DNA of 64,000 nucleotides from Helicobacter sp. 'house sparrow 1' (GTDB lineage Bacteria; Campylobacterota; Campylobacteria; Campylobacterales; Helicobacteraceae): NCBI RefSeq assembly GCF_900199585.1, contig NZ_FZQY01000004.1, positions 496,001 to 560,000 of the forward strand, read 5' to 3'. Shown piece by piece: positions 35,477 to 44,703 of this stretch (position 1 is its first letter; each line of letters starts with the position of its first letter). The notes under the pieces were generated by a model. It saw only the letters and a program-made list of their open reading frames with translations, ran no database searches and was not told where the DNA came from. The position numbers and the translations under genes were made by a program.

Positions 35477-37276
35477 CTATTTTTTAAGGTTAATTGCTTC
35501 TTTTATGAGATCATCCCCTGTTCCAAATGCCTTAGCATTCATAGAATACCCTCTTTGCATTAAAATAAGGTTGGTTAGGGCACTTGTAACATCAGTATTG
35601 CTTGTTTCAAGATATTTATGCATAACTTTCCCAAATTTAAGTTGCCCGTTATTATTTTCATCCCATCCAAGTATAGGAGCACCGCTTAAAATCTTATTAT
35701 CACCTTGATTGTTTGTGGCTTGAGATATCTCAAATAAATTTCCACCTACCTTTTTTAGTCCTTGATCATTGATAAAAGCAGTAATGCCTATGCGGCCCAT
35801 AGGAGCGCTTTCTCCATTGTCAAAAAAAAGTGTAATGATTCCATTTTCATCTATTTTTAGATCCATCATTTTGCCCTTAGGCCTACCATCAGTATCTGTT
35901 TTTAAGATTCCAGAGTCTTGATAGTTGTAGTTTGTGGTTGTTTTATCTTTGGCTCCTGCAAAAGAATATGTGATTTTTGAATCTTTAAAATCAATCTCAA
36001 TAGGGTCAGCTGAAGCTTTATTGTCAGAATCAAATGTGATAGCCCCATTAATATGTTCTTTGCTTACCATAGTTTCACCACTTTTATCAAAAATAGCAGT
36101 TTTTGTGATCCATTTTTGATTTTCTTCTTTGTTTCCTGTTTGATGCAAGAAAAATTTTGTTTGAAGAATGAACTTTTCTCCATCTTCATCAAAAATCTCA
36201 GAATTTGATACAAAAGCTCCAACATAAAGAGGGTTTGTTGCTTGTTTATCATCTTTTCTCATCTCTAAATCTGCAGTGTTTAAACCTAGTTTATCGATAA
36301 ATTTTCCACCCAAAGTAAGTTGAATAGTATCTAAAGGATTTTTAATTTCAAGAGAAATGGGTTTGCTGGGATTACCCTGATTGTCTCGTGAAATATCTAA
36401 ATCTAAACCTGTCTGTGCTTTGAGCAATTCTTTTAAATCTTTAAAGGTTTTAAATTGATTATTGCTTGCGCCATCATTCCCATATTTTAGAGTAACCTCT
36501 TTACTCTCTTCACCCTGCTTAATTGTAATACGTATATCATTATTTACTCTTGCATCAAGAGGTTCTTTTTGAAAATTAAAGAGAGTATTAAGATCTAGAT
36601 TATCAAGATTTTCTTGGTTAAAACTTCCATCCTCCTCAAATAAAAAATCTTGCAAAGAGGCAGGGTTTTGCGTAGGGTTTAGATTGAGTGCAATATCCAC
36701 TTTTTTTGTTTCTGTTGGCTGATAGTGTAGATCTTGAGGGATTCTAAGAGGCTTAAGAGTATTGGCACTTAGAGCCTTAAGATCTTCTTCTGGTGAGTTT
36801 GTATTTTCAAAGTTTTGTCCCTTGATTTTTCCTAAATCAACACCATAAAGGTAATATCCACTTGCATTGACAATATAGCCATCAGCATCACGACTAAAAG
36901 ACCCATCTCTAGTAAAGAAATTGGATTGATTTGCCTCATAACCATCTTCATTAATTGTCATACTACCATTTTGATTTTTTCCTACAACAAACCAACCTTT
37001 TCCACTATAGGCTACATCAAACTCTCCATCACTTGGCTTATAATTTCCATTTTTTGTAGAAATGGCATTACTTGAAGCACTAACTCCAAAATTACTATCA
37101 CTGCTTACAGTATTAGAGTTTATGGAATCAATATGCTGACTTAGCAAGGACTTAAATTCTGGAATATTTTCTCTATAGCCTAGAGTATTGACATTGGCAA
37201 TGTTATTAGAAACACTATCAAGACCAAATTGGTGAGTTTTTATTCCACTATAAGAATTAAGAATTGTGTTGTTCAT
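35477..37276 (-). CDS. Flagellar hook protein homologue FlgE2
   Basis: 599 residues from the ATG at 37276, which has AAGGG six bases upstream; the frame is open 15 bases further. The N-terminal rod/hook motif is SGIKTHQFGLDSVSNNIANV (about 11-30) and the C-terminal helix has LTNLILMQRGYSMNAKAF. These are the axial coiled-coil ends of hook and rod proteins. Middle domains resemble FlgE. Helicobacter pylori encodes a second FlgE-like protein of about this size beside FlgD, so this is likely that paralogue rather than the main hook subunit. It overlaps flgD by 20 bases and belongs to the fliK-flgD-flgE2 operon. Confidence 0.85.
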   Translation of the reverse strand: MNNTILNSYSGIKTHQFGLDSVSNNIANVNTLGYRENIPEFKSLLSQHIDSINSNTVSSDSNFGVSASSNAISTKNGNYKPSDGEFDVAYSGKGWFVVGKNQNGSMTINEDGYEANQSNFFTRDGSFSRDADGYIVNASGYYLYGVDLGKIKGQNFENTNSPEEDLKALSANTLKPLRIPQDLHYQPTETKKVDIALNLNPTQNPASLQDFLFEEDGSFNQENLDNLDLNTLFNFQKEPLDARVNNDIRITIKQGEESKEVTLKYGNDGASNNQFKTFKDLKELLKAQTGLDLDISRDNQGNPSKPISLEIKNPLDTIQLTLGGKFIDKLGLNTADLEMRKDDKQATNPLYVGAFVSNSEIFDEDGEKFILQTKFFLHQTGNKEENQKWITKTAIFDKSGETMVSKEHINGAITFDSDNKASADPIEIDFKDSKITYSFAGAKDKTTTNYNYQDSGILKTDTDGRPKGKMMDLKIDENGIITLFFDNGESAPMGRIGITAFINDQGLKKVGGNLFEISQATNNQGDNKILSGAPILGWDENNNGQLKFGKVMHKYLETSNTDVTSALTNLILMQRGYSMNAKAFGTGDDLIKEAINLKK

Positions 37277-38093
37277 TTGCACCCTTCTCATAGAATTCTA
37301 TTGCGCTATCCATTGGTAAAATCATCGCACCCATTTTTATCATTGGCTTACCCTTGTCAAAGATGATGCTATCTACAGCTCCTCTTCCTACACGAGATTG
37401 CTTATATTTATTTGTTGTGGGACTAAGGTTGTATTCTGCACGAATATCATAGCTTCCTTCAGGCACTCTTTGACCTTTTTCATCCAACCCATTCCAAGTA
37501 AAAGCTATATAACCATCTTGACCATCTTTGCCCTCAATTGGCAAAGTGGTGATTAGATTTTTTTCTTTATCAAAGATTTGTATAGTTGGTTTTCCTTGAG
37601 AAGCATTAATTGGTTCATCAAAATAAAGTGCAAAATTTACTTCACCACTTCCTTGTATATTGATACCATTTACATCAGTTTCAACAATTTTTCCAATCAT
37701 TGAAACAGCATTTAATGCACTAATTTGTGCAAGATAAGCATTAGAATCAATACTTTGATCCATTCCCTTATCTAACTTTTCTAATGTATTTTTTAGATCA
37801 GTTTGAAAGGTTTTTAGTGCATCATTTGTTTCTTTTGTAGATTGCATTGCCGCGGCTACTTCTTTCATGGTTTTTTTGTTTTCTTCTTGCATTTCAACTT
37901 GAGTGAGTTGTGCAGTTTGTGTAATAATCTTGTCAGTTTCCATAGGAGCAGTGGGATCTTGATTTTTTAATTGCTCTAAAAAAAGTTTCATAAAAGCATC
38001 TTTATCTAGTCCATTTGCAATTTTTGGAGGCTCTGCTTTTTTTGCTTCTTGTGCAGCAGTAGCGCCTGTGATTTGTGCTAAATCAATCGCCAT
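37257..38093 (-). CDS. flgD: Flagellar hook cap protein FlgD
   Basis: 278 residues. The conserved N-terminal FlgD segment is DKDAFMKLFLEQLKNQDPTAPMETDKII (about 30-57), needed for secretion and capping. A C-terminal FLN/tudor-type domain follows with QGSGEVNFALYFDE, FTWNGLDEKGQRVPEGSYDIRAEY and VDSIIF. FlgD caps the growing hook and is lost when the hook is complete. It lies between fliK and flgE2, with AAGGAG before the start, and should be transcribed from the sigma-54 promoter upstream of fliK. Confidence 0.92.
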   Translation of the reverse strand: MAIDLAQITGATAAQEAKKAEPPKIANGLDKDAFMKLFLEQLKNQDPTAPMETDKIITQTAQLTQVEMQEENKKTMKEVAAAMQSTKETNDALKTFQTDLKNTLEKLDKGMDQSIDSNAYLAQISALNAVSMIGKIVETDVNGINIQGSGEVNFALYFDEPINASQGKPTIQIFDKEKNLITTLPIEGKDGQDGYIAFTWNGLDEKGQRVPEGSYDIRAEYNLSPTTNKYKQSRVGRGAVDSIIFDKGKPMIKMGAMILPMDSAIEFYEKGANEQHNS

Positions 38094-38104
38094 TGTAATT
38101 CTCC

Positions 38105-38866
38105 TTATGCATATTTTGGCAGTGTGATTTCAAGACTATCAAACTGTGATGAGGCAATATTATTTACCTCTTTGTATTGTTGTAAGCTATTTTTGTTCCT
38201 TTTTTGTTGTCTTCTGTCTTCTTTTTGAGAGGAATTGTTTTGAGAGAAGCTAAGATCCACATTATTAAAACCTATATTTAAGAGATTGTTTTTCAAATCA
38301 ACTTGGTTTTGAGCAAAAAGAGTGATGGCTTTTTGATTAGAGGTGATATTGATTTTTAAATCCTTTCCTTTTTGAGTAATAGTAAGTTTTATTTTTCCCA
38401 GATTTTTTGGATTAAGGTCTAAAGATAGCTTTGTAATAGGTGGTTTATAGTTTTTGATTGCTTCTTTGATTTGTTGTGCAAAACTTGAGAGAGTTGTTTT
38501 TGGTAAGGTTAATTTATCAGAAGTATTTTTTTGGATTGTGATTGGATTTTCTTGAGGGTTTTTTGCTTCAATCTTATTGTCCTTAAGCTCCACTCTTTTA
38601 TCTAGATTCTCTAAAAAATTATCTCCAAAATCTTCTGATAAGTAATTTGGGCCCATAGGATTTTCAAAATTTTGAGATAAAAGAGATGGATTTTTAAAAT
38701 CATTTTGATTGATAGTTTGTTTATGCATATCTGCTGAATCTATTTTGGCACTTTTTGTTAGATGCTTGGTTTTTGTATATTTTTGTGATTGAGGATTTAT
38801 AGGGGTTGATTTTTCTTTTGATGCTGTTTTCTTTTGATTTTTAATCTTTGTTTTTGATACTGCCAT
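38105..38866 (-). CDS. fliK: Hook-length control protein FliK, C-terminal part, out of frame with its N-terminal part
   Basis: 253 residues from the first ATG, although the same frame is open back to the A-tract at 38913-38922. The end holds the FliK C-terminal (Flg_hook) domain: LSLDLNPKNLGKIKLTIT, then DLKINITSNQKAI and the helix VDLKNNLLNIGFNNVDLSFS. No ribosome site stands before the ATG, so independent translation is unlikely. One extra A in the tract, or a -1 slip on A AAA AAA (38914-38920), joins it to the N-terminal frame and gives about 526 residues, close to the roughly 528 I recall for H. pylori FliK. The domain measures hook length and switches export specificity. Confidence 0.8.
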   Translation of the reverse strand: MAVSKTKIKNQKKTASKEKSTPINPQSQKYTKTKHLTKSAKIDSADMHKQTINQNDFKNPSLLSQNFENPMGPNYLSEDFGDNFLENLDKRVELKDNKIEAKNPQENPITIQKNTSDKLTLPKTTLSSFAQQIKEAIKNYKPPITKLSLDLNPKNLGKIKLTITQKGKDLKINITSNQKAITLFAQNQVDLKNNLLNIGFNNVDLSFSQNNSSQKEDRRQQKRNKNSLQQYKEVNNIASSQFDSLEITLPKYA

Positions 38867-38895
38867 AGCACCAGAAGAAGCAAGGGTAGCTACTT

Positions 38896-39684
38896 TTAAC
38901 TGGTTGCTAAACTTTTTTTTTTCTCCTCTGTTTGAAGTGCTTCTTGCAATACATTTACATTTTCTTTAGAATCTTTGATTCCAAACTTGTTAAATGCATC
39001 TTGATAAGCCATTTCTCTTTTTTCATTTCTAAGCCTTGCATCTACGATATTTTTTGGAAGACTTTTTCCTCTTTGTATTACAGCTATTTTTTCGGTTTTG
39101 TTCTCAAGCTTATATTCTAGTTTGCTTGATTTTTGCATCATTCTTGATTCTTTATCTTTTGAGCTAATTTCTTTTAGGGCTTGTGCAAGAGGCTGACTAA
39201 TTGTTGTTGCTTTTAGAGTACTGGTTAATTTCTTTTGTTCTAAAAGATTTTGGGTTCCCATTGTATTTTGCTTTGGAGCATCTTGAGAGTCCTCTTTTTC
39301 TAATTGCATATCTTGTAGGTTTAAATCATTTTCTTGTGCAAGTTGTTGAACATCTCCTAAAGTTTTGTTTTCACCTGCTTTGTTATTGGGTTTATTGGAG
39401 CTTGAAGAAGTATTGATAGAGCTAGGTATATCCTTTAGATTTTTGGTATCTTGTGGTTGGGGTGAAGCAACACTTTGTGTAAGAAGTGTTTCTTTTGAAG
39501 AATCAGAATCTACCTTTTTTTCTGCTTTCTTTTCACTATCTGCTAGAGAATTTTTTGCTTTTTCTTGAATAAGCTTAGAAAAATTTTCTTGCTCCTTTTT
39601 TACCATCTCTTGAGTTTGTGTTTTTTTATCCTTGAGTAGAGCAGAGGTATTTTCTACTTGTTGTGTATTAATGTTGCTTACCAC
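38896..39684 (-). CDS. fliK: Hook-length control protein FliK, N-terminal part, ending at an A10 tract
   Basis: 262 residues, low-complexity and rich in Gln, Lys, Ser and Asn, as the ruler part of FliK proteins is. It starts at a GTG with GGAG seven bases upstream. After the A10 tract (38913-38922) the frame runs only nine codons further before stopping at 38896-38898. The C-terminal domain continues in the -1 frame, so the gene is either switched off by slippage, read by frameshifting, or affected by a homopolymer sequencing error. A sigma-54 promoter lies about 40 bases upstream, so this is the lead gene of fliK-flgD-flgE2. Confidence 0.8.
   Translation of the reverse strand: MVSNINTQQVENTSALLKDKKTQTQEMVKKEQENFSKLIQEKAKNSLADSEKKAEKKVDSDSSKETLLTQSVASPQPQDTKNLKDIPSSINTSSSSNKPNNKAGENKTLGDVQQLAQENDLNLQDMQLEKEDSQDAPKQNTMGTQNLLEQKKLTSTLKATTISQPLAQALKEISSKDKESRMMQKSSKLEYKLENKTEKIAVIQRGKSLPKNIVDARLRNEKREMAYQDAFNKFGIKDSKENVNVLQEALQTEEKKKSLATS
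38913..38922 (-). repeat. A10 slippery tract in fliK
   Basis: Ten T on the plus strand, read as ten A in the fliK sense strand, at the point where the two FliK frames part. Tracts of this length vary by replication slippage in Helicobacter and also cause RNA polymerase slippage. Confidence 0.85.
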
Positions 39685-39720
39685 GATATCACTCCATAAA
39701 ATTTATGTTTGAAAAGCATC

Positions 39721-39737
39721 AAGCAAAAATAATTCCA
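39721..39737 (-). promoter_or_regulatory. Sigma-54 promoter of fliK-flgD-flgE2
   Basis: The minus strand reads TGGAATTATTTTTGCTT: GG and GC separated by exactly ten bases, with TTGC at the -12 position, as in TGGCAC-N5-TTGC. It lies about 40 bases before the GTG start of fliK. Middle flagellar genes in Helicobacter use RpoN with FlgR, which supports the call. Confidence 0.75.
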
Positions 39738-39810
39738 TTTTTAAATTATTTCATTTGTTCATTTTTTGGAGGTGAGGTTTATTTTTATTGTAGGTTAAAA
39801 TAAGTTATTG

Positions 39811-39816
39811 TAAAAT
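39811..39816 (+). promoter_or_regulatory. Candidate -10 box of typA
   Basis: TAAAAT in the context TTATTGTAAAATCCT, about 57 bases before the start codon. Almost the same string (TTTATTGTAAAATCCT) precedes rpsO at 60106-60111, which makes a shared promoter type plausible. Confidence 0.5.
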
Positions 39817-39872
39817 CCTGTCTTTTGATACTACATTATTTTAATAAAATTAATTAAGAGAGATAATAGTCA

Positions 39873-41675
39873 ATGCAACAAATTAGAAATATAGCTGTGA
39901 TTGCACACGTAGATCACGGGAAAACTACATTGGTAGATGGACTTTTAACACAATCTGGAACCTTTGGTGATAGAGATCAGGTAGATGAAAGAGTGATGGA
40001 TAGTAATGATTTAGAAAGAGAAAGAGGTATCACAATTCTTTCTAAAAATACAGCAATTAATTATAAGGGAACTAAGATAAACATCATTGATACTCCTGGA
40101 CACGCAGACTTTGGTGGAGAGGTTGAGCGTGTTTTGAAAATGGTTGATGGAGTCTTATTGCTTGTGGATGCCCAAGAAGGAGTGATGCCTCAAACAAAGT
40201 TTGTTGTAAAGAAGGCATTAAGTTTTGGAATCCGTCCTATTGTTGTTGTAAATAAAATTGATAAACCTGCAGCAGAACCTGATAGGGTTGTAGATGAAGT
40301 TTTTGATTTATTTGTTGCAATGGGGGCAAGTGATGAACAACTTGATTTTCCTGTTATCTATGCAGCAGCAAGAGATGGTTATGCAATCAAAAACCTAGAG
40401 GATGAAAAGAAAAATTTAGAACCCTTATTTGAGGCGATATTAGAGTATGTTCCTGTTCCAAGTGGAAGCGTAGATTCTGCATTGCAAATGCAAATTTTTA
40501 CATTAGATTATGACAACTATGTAGGAAAAATTGGTATTGCGCGTGTATTTAATGGAAAGGTAAAAAAAGGTGAGACTGTATTGCTTGCAAAGAGTGATGG
40601 CAAAAAAGAAACAGGGAGAATCACAAAGCTTATTGGATTTTTAGGGCTTGCAAGAACAGAGATTGAAAGTGCTCAAGCGGGAGATATTGTAGCAATTGCT
40701 GGTTTTAATGCAATTGATGTTGGGGATTCTATTGTTGATCCAAATAATCCAATGCCATTAGATCCAATGCATCTAGAAGAACCTACAATGAGTGTTTATT
40801 TTGCTGTAAATGATTCTCCTTTGGCAGGATTAGAGGGCAAGCATGTTACTGCTAATAAAATAAAAGATCGCCTACTTAAAGAAATGCAAACAAATATTGC
40901 GATGAGATGTGAGGAAATGGGGGAAGGTAAATTCAGGGTTAGTGGTAGAGGTGAGCTACAAATTACTATTTTGGCAGAAAATTTAAGAAGAGAGGGCTTT
41001 GAGTTTTCTATATCAAGACCAGAGGTAATTATAAAAGAGGAAAATGGCGTAAAAATGGAGCCATTTGAGCATTTGGTGATTGATACCCCGCAAGATTTTA
41101 GTGGCACAATTATTGAGCGACTTGGGCGTAGAAAAGCAGAGATGAAAGCAATGAATCCTATGGGTGAGGGATATACAAGACTTGAGTTTGAAATACCTGC
41201 TAGGGGATTAATTGGATATCGCAGTGAATTTTTGACAGACACAAAGGGAGAGGGGGTTATGAATCACTCTTTCTTGGATTTTAGACCTTTTAGTGGAAGT
41301 GTAGAATCTAGAAAAAATGGTGCTTTGGTTTCAATGGAAAATGGTGATGCTACAGCATTCTCTCTCTTTAATATCCAAGAGAGAGGAGTATTATTTATCC
41401 AGCCTCAAACAAAGGTTTATATTGGTATGGTGATAGGGGAGCATAGTCGTGATAATGATTTAGATGTAAATCCTATTAAATCAAAGCATCTTACAAATAT
41501 GCGTGCAAGTGGAAGCGATGATGCAATTAAGCTTGTTCCACCAAGAGAATTAACACTAGAGAGAGCTTTGGAGTGGATTGAAGATGATGAGATTTTAGAG
41601 GTTACACCTTTAAATATTAGAGTGAGAAAAAAATATTTAGATCCTAATGAAAGAAGAAGGATGGCTAGAAAGTGA
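39873..41675 (+). CDS. typA: Ribosome-associated GTPase TypA/BipA
   Basis: A 600-residue translational GTPase with G1 AHVDHGKTT (about 11-19), switch I region [10 protein letters not shown] (about 47-56), G3 [11 protein letters not shown] (about 73-83) and G4 NKID (about 127-130). EF-G-like domains and the BipA-specific C-terminal region follow ([15 protein letters not shown]). It binds 70S ribosomes and aids ribosome assembly and translation under stress or cold. It is followed by the nitroreductase gene with a one-base overlap (TGATG), and then nrdA. Confidence 0.95.
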   Translation: MQQIRNIAVIAHVDHGKTTLVDGLLTQSGTFGDRDQVDERVMDSNDLERERGITILSKNTAINYKGTKINIIDTPGHADFGGEVERVLKMVDGVLLLVDAQEGVMPQTKFVVKKALSFGIRPIVVVNKIDKPAAEPDRVVDEVFDLFVAMGASDEQLDFPVIYAAARDGYAIKNLEDEKKNLEPLFEAILEYVPVPSGSVDSALQMQIFTLDYDNYVGKIGIARVFNGKVKKGETVLLAKSDGKKETGRITKLIGFLGLARTEIESAQAGDIVAIAGFNAIDVGDSIVDPNNPMPLDPMHLEEPTMSVYFAVNDSPLAGLEGKHVTANKIKDRLLKEMQTNIAMRCEEMGEGKFRVSGRGELQITILAENLRREGFEFSISRPEVIIKEENGVKMEPFEHLVIDTPQDFSGTIIERLGRRKAEMKAMNPMGEGYTRLEFEIPARGLIGYRSEFLTDTKGEGVMNHSFLDFRPFSGSVESRKNGALVSMENGDATAFSLFNIQERGVLFIQPQTKVYIGMVIGEHSRDNDLDVNPIKSKHLTNMRASGSDDAIKLVPPRELTLERALEWIEDDEILEVTPLNIRVRKKYLDPNERRRMARK

Positions 41676-42289
41676 TGAATGCCTTTATTCAATCAATGCA
41701 GTTTGCACACGCTTGCAAAGTCTTTGATGAAAATAAAAAGATACCAAAAGAGGATATGGAGGCAATTTTAGAAGCAGGGAGACTTAGCCCTAGCTCTTTT
41801 GGTTTAGAACACACAAGAATCTTACTCATCAAAAATCAAGAGGTAAAAGAAAAAATACAACCCATTTGTTGGAATCAGCAACAAATTACTACTTGTAGCG
41901 ACTTAATAATTTTAAAATCTAAAGTTAGAGATATTAAAGCACCTTCTAAATATATTGAAGATTCTATGTCTAAGAGAGGACTTGATTTTAGATATATGGA
42001 TAGACTTCAGGCATTTCAGGAAGATTATTTTAAAGATCAAAGAGATTATGAAGCTTGGAGTATGAAACAAGCTTATATTGTTGCAAGTTCAATGGTCAAT
42101 TGTGCTGCTTTTATGGGAATTGATTCTTGTTATATGGAAGGTTTTAGAAGAGAAGAACTTGAAAATTTTTTAGAGATTGATAGAAAAATAGAAAGAATTG
42201 CTTTAGTATTGGCTTTTGGATATCGGATAAATGATCAAAAGCCAAAGTATAGAATTTCTTTGGAAGAGTTTGTAGAAATTATTCAATAG
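41675..42289 (+). CDS. FrxA-like NAD(P)H nitroreductase
   Basis: 204 residues of the FMN nitroreductase family. Family landmarks are the N-terminal FAHACKVFDENKKI, the FMN-binding ILEAGRLSPSSFGLE (about 29-43), and the C-terminal AAFMGIDSCYMEGFRREEL and ALVLAFGYR. The SPSS-GLE form and the IDSC-EG region resemble Helicobacter FrxA more than RdxA. Such enzymes reduce flavins and nitro compounds and can activate metronidazole. Start at the ATG overlapping the typA stop; a GTG one codon earlier is in frame. It sits between typA and nrdA in a probable operon. Confidence 0.8.
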   Translation: MNAFIQSMQFAHACKVFDENKKIPKEDMEAILEAGRLSPSSFGLEHTRILLIKNQEVKEKIQPICWNQQQITTCSDLIILKSKVRDIKAPSKYIEDSMSKRGLDFRYMDRLQAFQEDYFKDQRDYEAWSMKQAYIVASSMVNCAAFMGIDSCYMEGFRREELENFLEIDRKIERIALVLAFGYRINDQKPKYRISLEEFVEIIQ

Positions 42290-42298
42290 GAGGAATAA

Positions 42299-44668
42299 AT
42301 GATCACAGTTGTTAAGAGAAGTGGAAGAATTGAGCCTTTAGATATCACAAAAATACATAAATATACTTCTAGTGCTGTCAAGGGGCTTTCTGGGGTAAGC
42401 CAGAGTGAGCTTGAAGTTGGAGGCAGGTTATATTTTAAAGATGGGATTACTACAGAAGCAATCCAGCAAACCTTAATTAAAACAGCTGTAGATAAAATTG
42501 ATGTTGATTCTCCTAATTGGACCTTTGTTGCTGCAAGATTATTTTTATATGACCTTTACCATAAGGTAAGTGGTTTTACAGGCTATAAACATTTAAGAGA
42601 ATATTTTGAGAGAGGTGAGCAGGAAGGAAAAATAGTTAAGGGTTTAAAAGAGAAATTTGATTTAGAATTTTTGAATTCTAAGATTGATGTTGAGAGGGAT
42701 TTGCAATTTAACTATTTGGGAGTAAAAACCCTTTTTGATCGTTATTTGCTTAAGGATGGAAAAAATAAACCCATTGAATTACCACAGCATATGTTTATGG
42801 CAATAGCGATGTTTTTAGCACAAAATGAAAAAGATTGTAATGAGTGGGCAGTAAAATTTTATGATGTGATTTCAAAGTTTGAAGTAATCACAGCAACACC
42901 AACTTTAGCAAATGGTAGAACTCCCAGACATCAATTAAGTTCTTGTTATATTGGTAGCACCCCAGATAATATTGAGGGAATTTTTGATGCTTATAAAGAG
43001 ATGGCATTACTCTCTAAATATGGTGGTGGTATTGGTTGGGATTTTTCTAAAGTAAGAGGTTTGGGTAGCTTTATAGATGGACATAAAAATGCTGCAGGAG
43101 GGGTTGTTCCTTTCTTGAAAATTACAAATGATGTGGCTATTGCTGTAGATCAACTTGGAACCAGAAAAGGTGCAATTGCTACCTACTTGGAGATTTGGCA
43201 TACAGATGTTCAAGAATTTATTGAATTGAGAAAAAATAGTGGAGAAGAAAGAAGAAGAACGCATGACCTTTTTCCTGCTTTGTGGATTTGTGATTTATTT
43301 ATGAAGAGGATTGAGGAAGATGCACTTTGGACATTATTTGATCCTTATCAATGTAAAGAACTTACAGAGTTATATGGCGAAGATTTTGAAAAAAGATATT
43401 TGGAATTGGAAGCAGATGAAAATATTTTAAAAGAGCAGGTTAGTGCAAAAGAGTTATGGAAAAGAATACTAACAAATTATTTTGAAACAGGGTTGCCATT
43501 TTTATGTTTCAAAGATAATGCAAATCGAGCAAATCCAAATAAACATTGTGGAATTATAAGAAGCTCAAATCTTTGCACAGAGATTTTCCAGAATACACAA
43601 CCAAATCATTATTTAGTTGAGATTGAATATGAAGATGGAAGCAAAGAAATCTTTGAAGAAGAAGAGATTGTTGTTACAGATGCAGGCATTGAGAAGAAGG
43701 CAAATAAGGTTACAAGCCTAGATACTTTAAAGGGAAAAAAGGTTTATATCTCTCAACGCATCAAAAGAGATGGTAATACAGCAGTATGTAATCTTGCAAG
43801 CATCAATCTTAGTAAGATTAATACAAAAGAAGATATTGAAAGAGTAGTGCCAATTGCAATGCGTATGCTTGATAATGTCATAGAGTTAAATTTCTATCCA
43901 AATAGAAAGGTTAAAGCGACAAATTTAGAAAATCGTGCTGTGGGTCTTGGTCTAATGGGAGAAGCTGAAATGCTTGCTACAAACCAGATTCACTGGGGGA
44001 GTGATGAACATTTCAAAAAAATTGATGAGATTATGGAATCTATTAGTTATAACGCAATTTTAGCAAGCTCAAATCTTGCGGTAGAAAAAGGCAAATATCC
44101 ACAGTTTGATGGGTCAAACTGGAGTAAGGGGATTTTTCCTATTGATGTTGCAAATAAGGAGGCAATTAAACTTGTAGATAGAGGCGGATTATTTGGAACA
44201 GAATATGATTGGAATAGTTTGAGAGAAAAGGTTAAAAGAGATGGTATTAGAAATGGTTATTTAATGGCTATCGCACCAACAAGCTCTATTTCTATACTTG
44301 TTGGAACAACACAGACTATTGAACCTGTTTATAAGCGTAAATGGTATGAAGAGAATCTTAGTGGGCTGGTTCCTGTGGTAGTTCCAAATTTAAATCTTGA
44401 TACTTGGCATTTCTACACCCCTGCTTATGAATTGGATCAAAAATTAATCATTAAAGCTGCTGCTGTGCGTCAAAAATGGGTAGATCAAGGACAAAGTACT
44501 AATATTTTTATTAAGCTTGATGGGAATGCAAGTATAAAGGCTTTGCATGAAATTTATATGTTAGCGTGGAAATTGGGCTTAAAATCTACTTATTATTTAA
44601 GAAGTGAAAGTCCAGAGACAAAAGAGGATATAGCAGATAGAACTATAGAATGTGAGAGTTGTCAATAA
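42299..44668 (+). CDS. nrdA: Class Ia ribonucleoside-diphosphate reductase alpha subunit NrdA
   Basis: 789 residues. An N-terminal ATP-cone (VKRSGRIEPLDITKI onward, about 4-95) is followed by the reductase barrel with SSCYIGS (about 222-228, first redox cysteine), the radical-site region NLCTEIFQNT near 425, and ERAVGLGLM-type and APTSSISILVGTT motifs. The C-terminal ECESCQ carries the shuttle cysteines. It makes deoxynucleotides with NrdB, which is not in this window. It follows the nitroreductase gene by nine bases with GGAGG, and is closed by a bidirectional terminator that starts at its stop codon. Confidence 0.95.
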   Translation: MITVVKRSGRIEPLDITKIHKYTSSAVKGLSGVSQSELEVGGRLYFKDGITTEAIQQTLIKTAVDKIDVDSPNWTFVAARLFLYDLYHKVSGFTGYKHLREYFERGEQEGKIVKGLKEKFDLEFLNSKIDVERDLQFNYLGVKTLFDRYLLKDGKNKPIELPQHMFMAIAMFLAQNEKDCNEWAVKFYDVISKFEVITATPTLANGRTPRHQLSSCYIGSTPDNIEGIFDAYKEMALLSKYGGGIGWDFSKVRGLGSFIDGHKNAAGGVVPFLKITNDVAIAVDQLGTRKGAIATYLEIWHTDVQEFIELRKNSGEERRRTHDLFPALWICDLFMKRIEEDALWTLFDPYQCKELTELYGEDFEKRYLELEADENILKEQVSAKELWKRILTNYFETGLPFLCFKDNANRANPNKHCGIIRSSNLCTEIFQNTQPNHYLVEIEYEDGSKEIFEEEEIVVTDAGIEKKANKVTSLDTLKGKKVYISQRIKRDGNTAVCNLASINLSKINTKEDIERVVPIAMRMLDNVIELNFYPNRKVKATNLENRAVGLGLMGEAEMLATNQIHWGSDEHFKKIDEIMESISYNAILASSNLAVEKGKYPQFDGSNWSKGIFPIDVANKEAIKLVDRGGLFGTEYDWNSLREKVKRDGIRNGYLMAIAPTSSISILVGTTQTIEPVYKRKWYEENLSGLVPVVVPNLNLDTWHFYTPAYELDQKLIIKAAAVRQKWVDQGQSTNIFIKLDGNASIKALHEIYMLAWKLGLKSTYYLRSESPETKEDIADRTIECESCQ

Positions 44669-44698
44669 TAGCTTGAAGGAATCTTTCAAGCTATTATT
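44664..44698. terminator. Bidirectional terminator between nrdA and ligA
   Basis: Perfect 14-base arms (44664-44677 and 44685-44698) around a seven-base loop. The left arm contains the nrdA stop codon. T-rich bases follow on the plus strand and an A-rich start gives T on the minus strand, so it can serve both convergent genes. Confidence 0.8.
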
Positions 44699-44703
44699 TG
44701 ATT

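Noticed and set aside
38105-38866. Treating the C-terminal FliK frame as an independent gene
   Set aside because: No ribosome site before its ATG, the frame is open back to the A10 tract, and the domain is the known C-terminal half of FliK.
40796-41242. 148-codon minus-strand frame opposite typA
   Set aside because: Fully inside typA, which has all GTPase motifs; serine-rich shadow composition.
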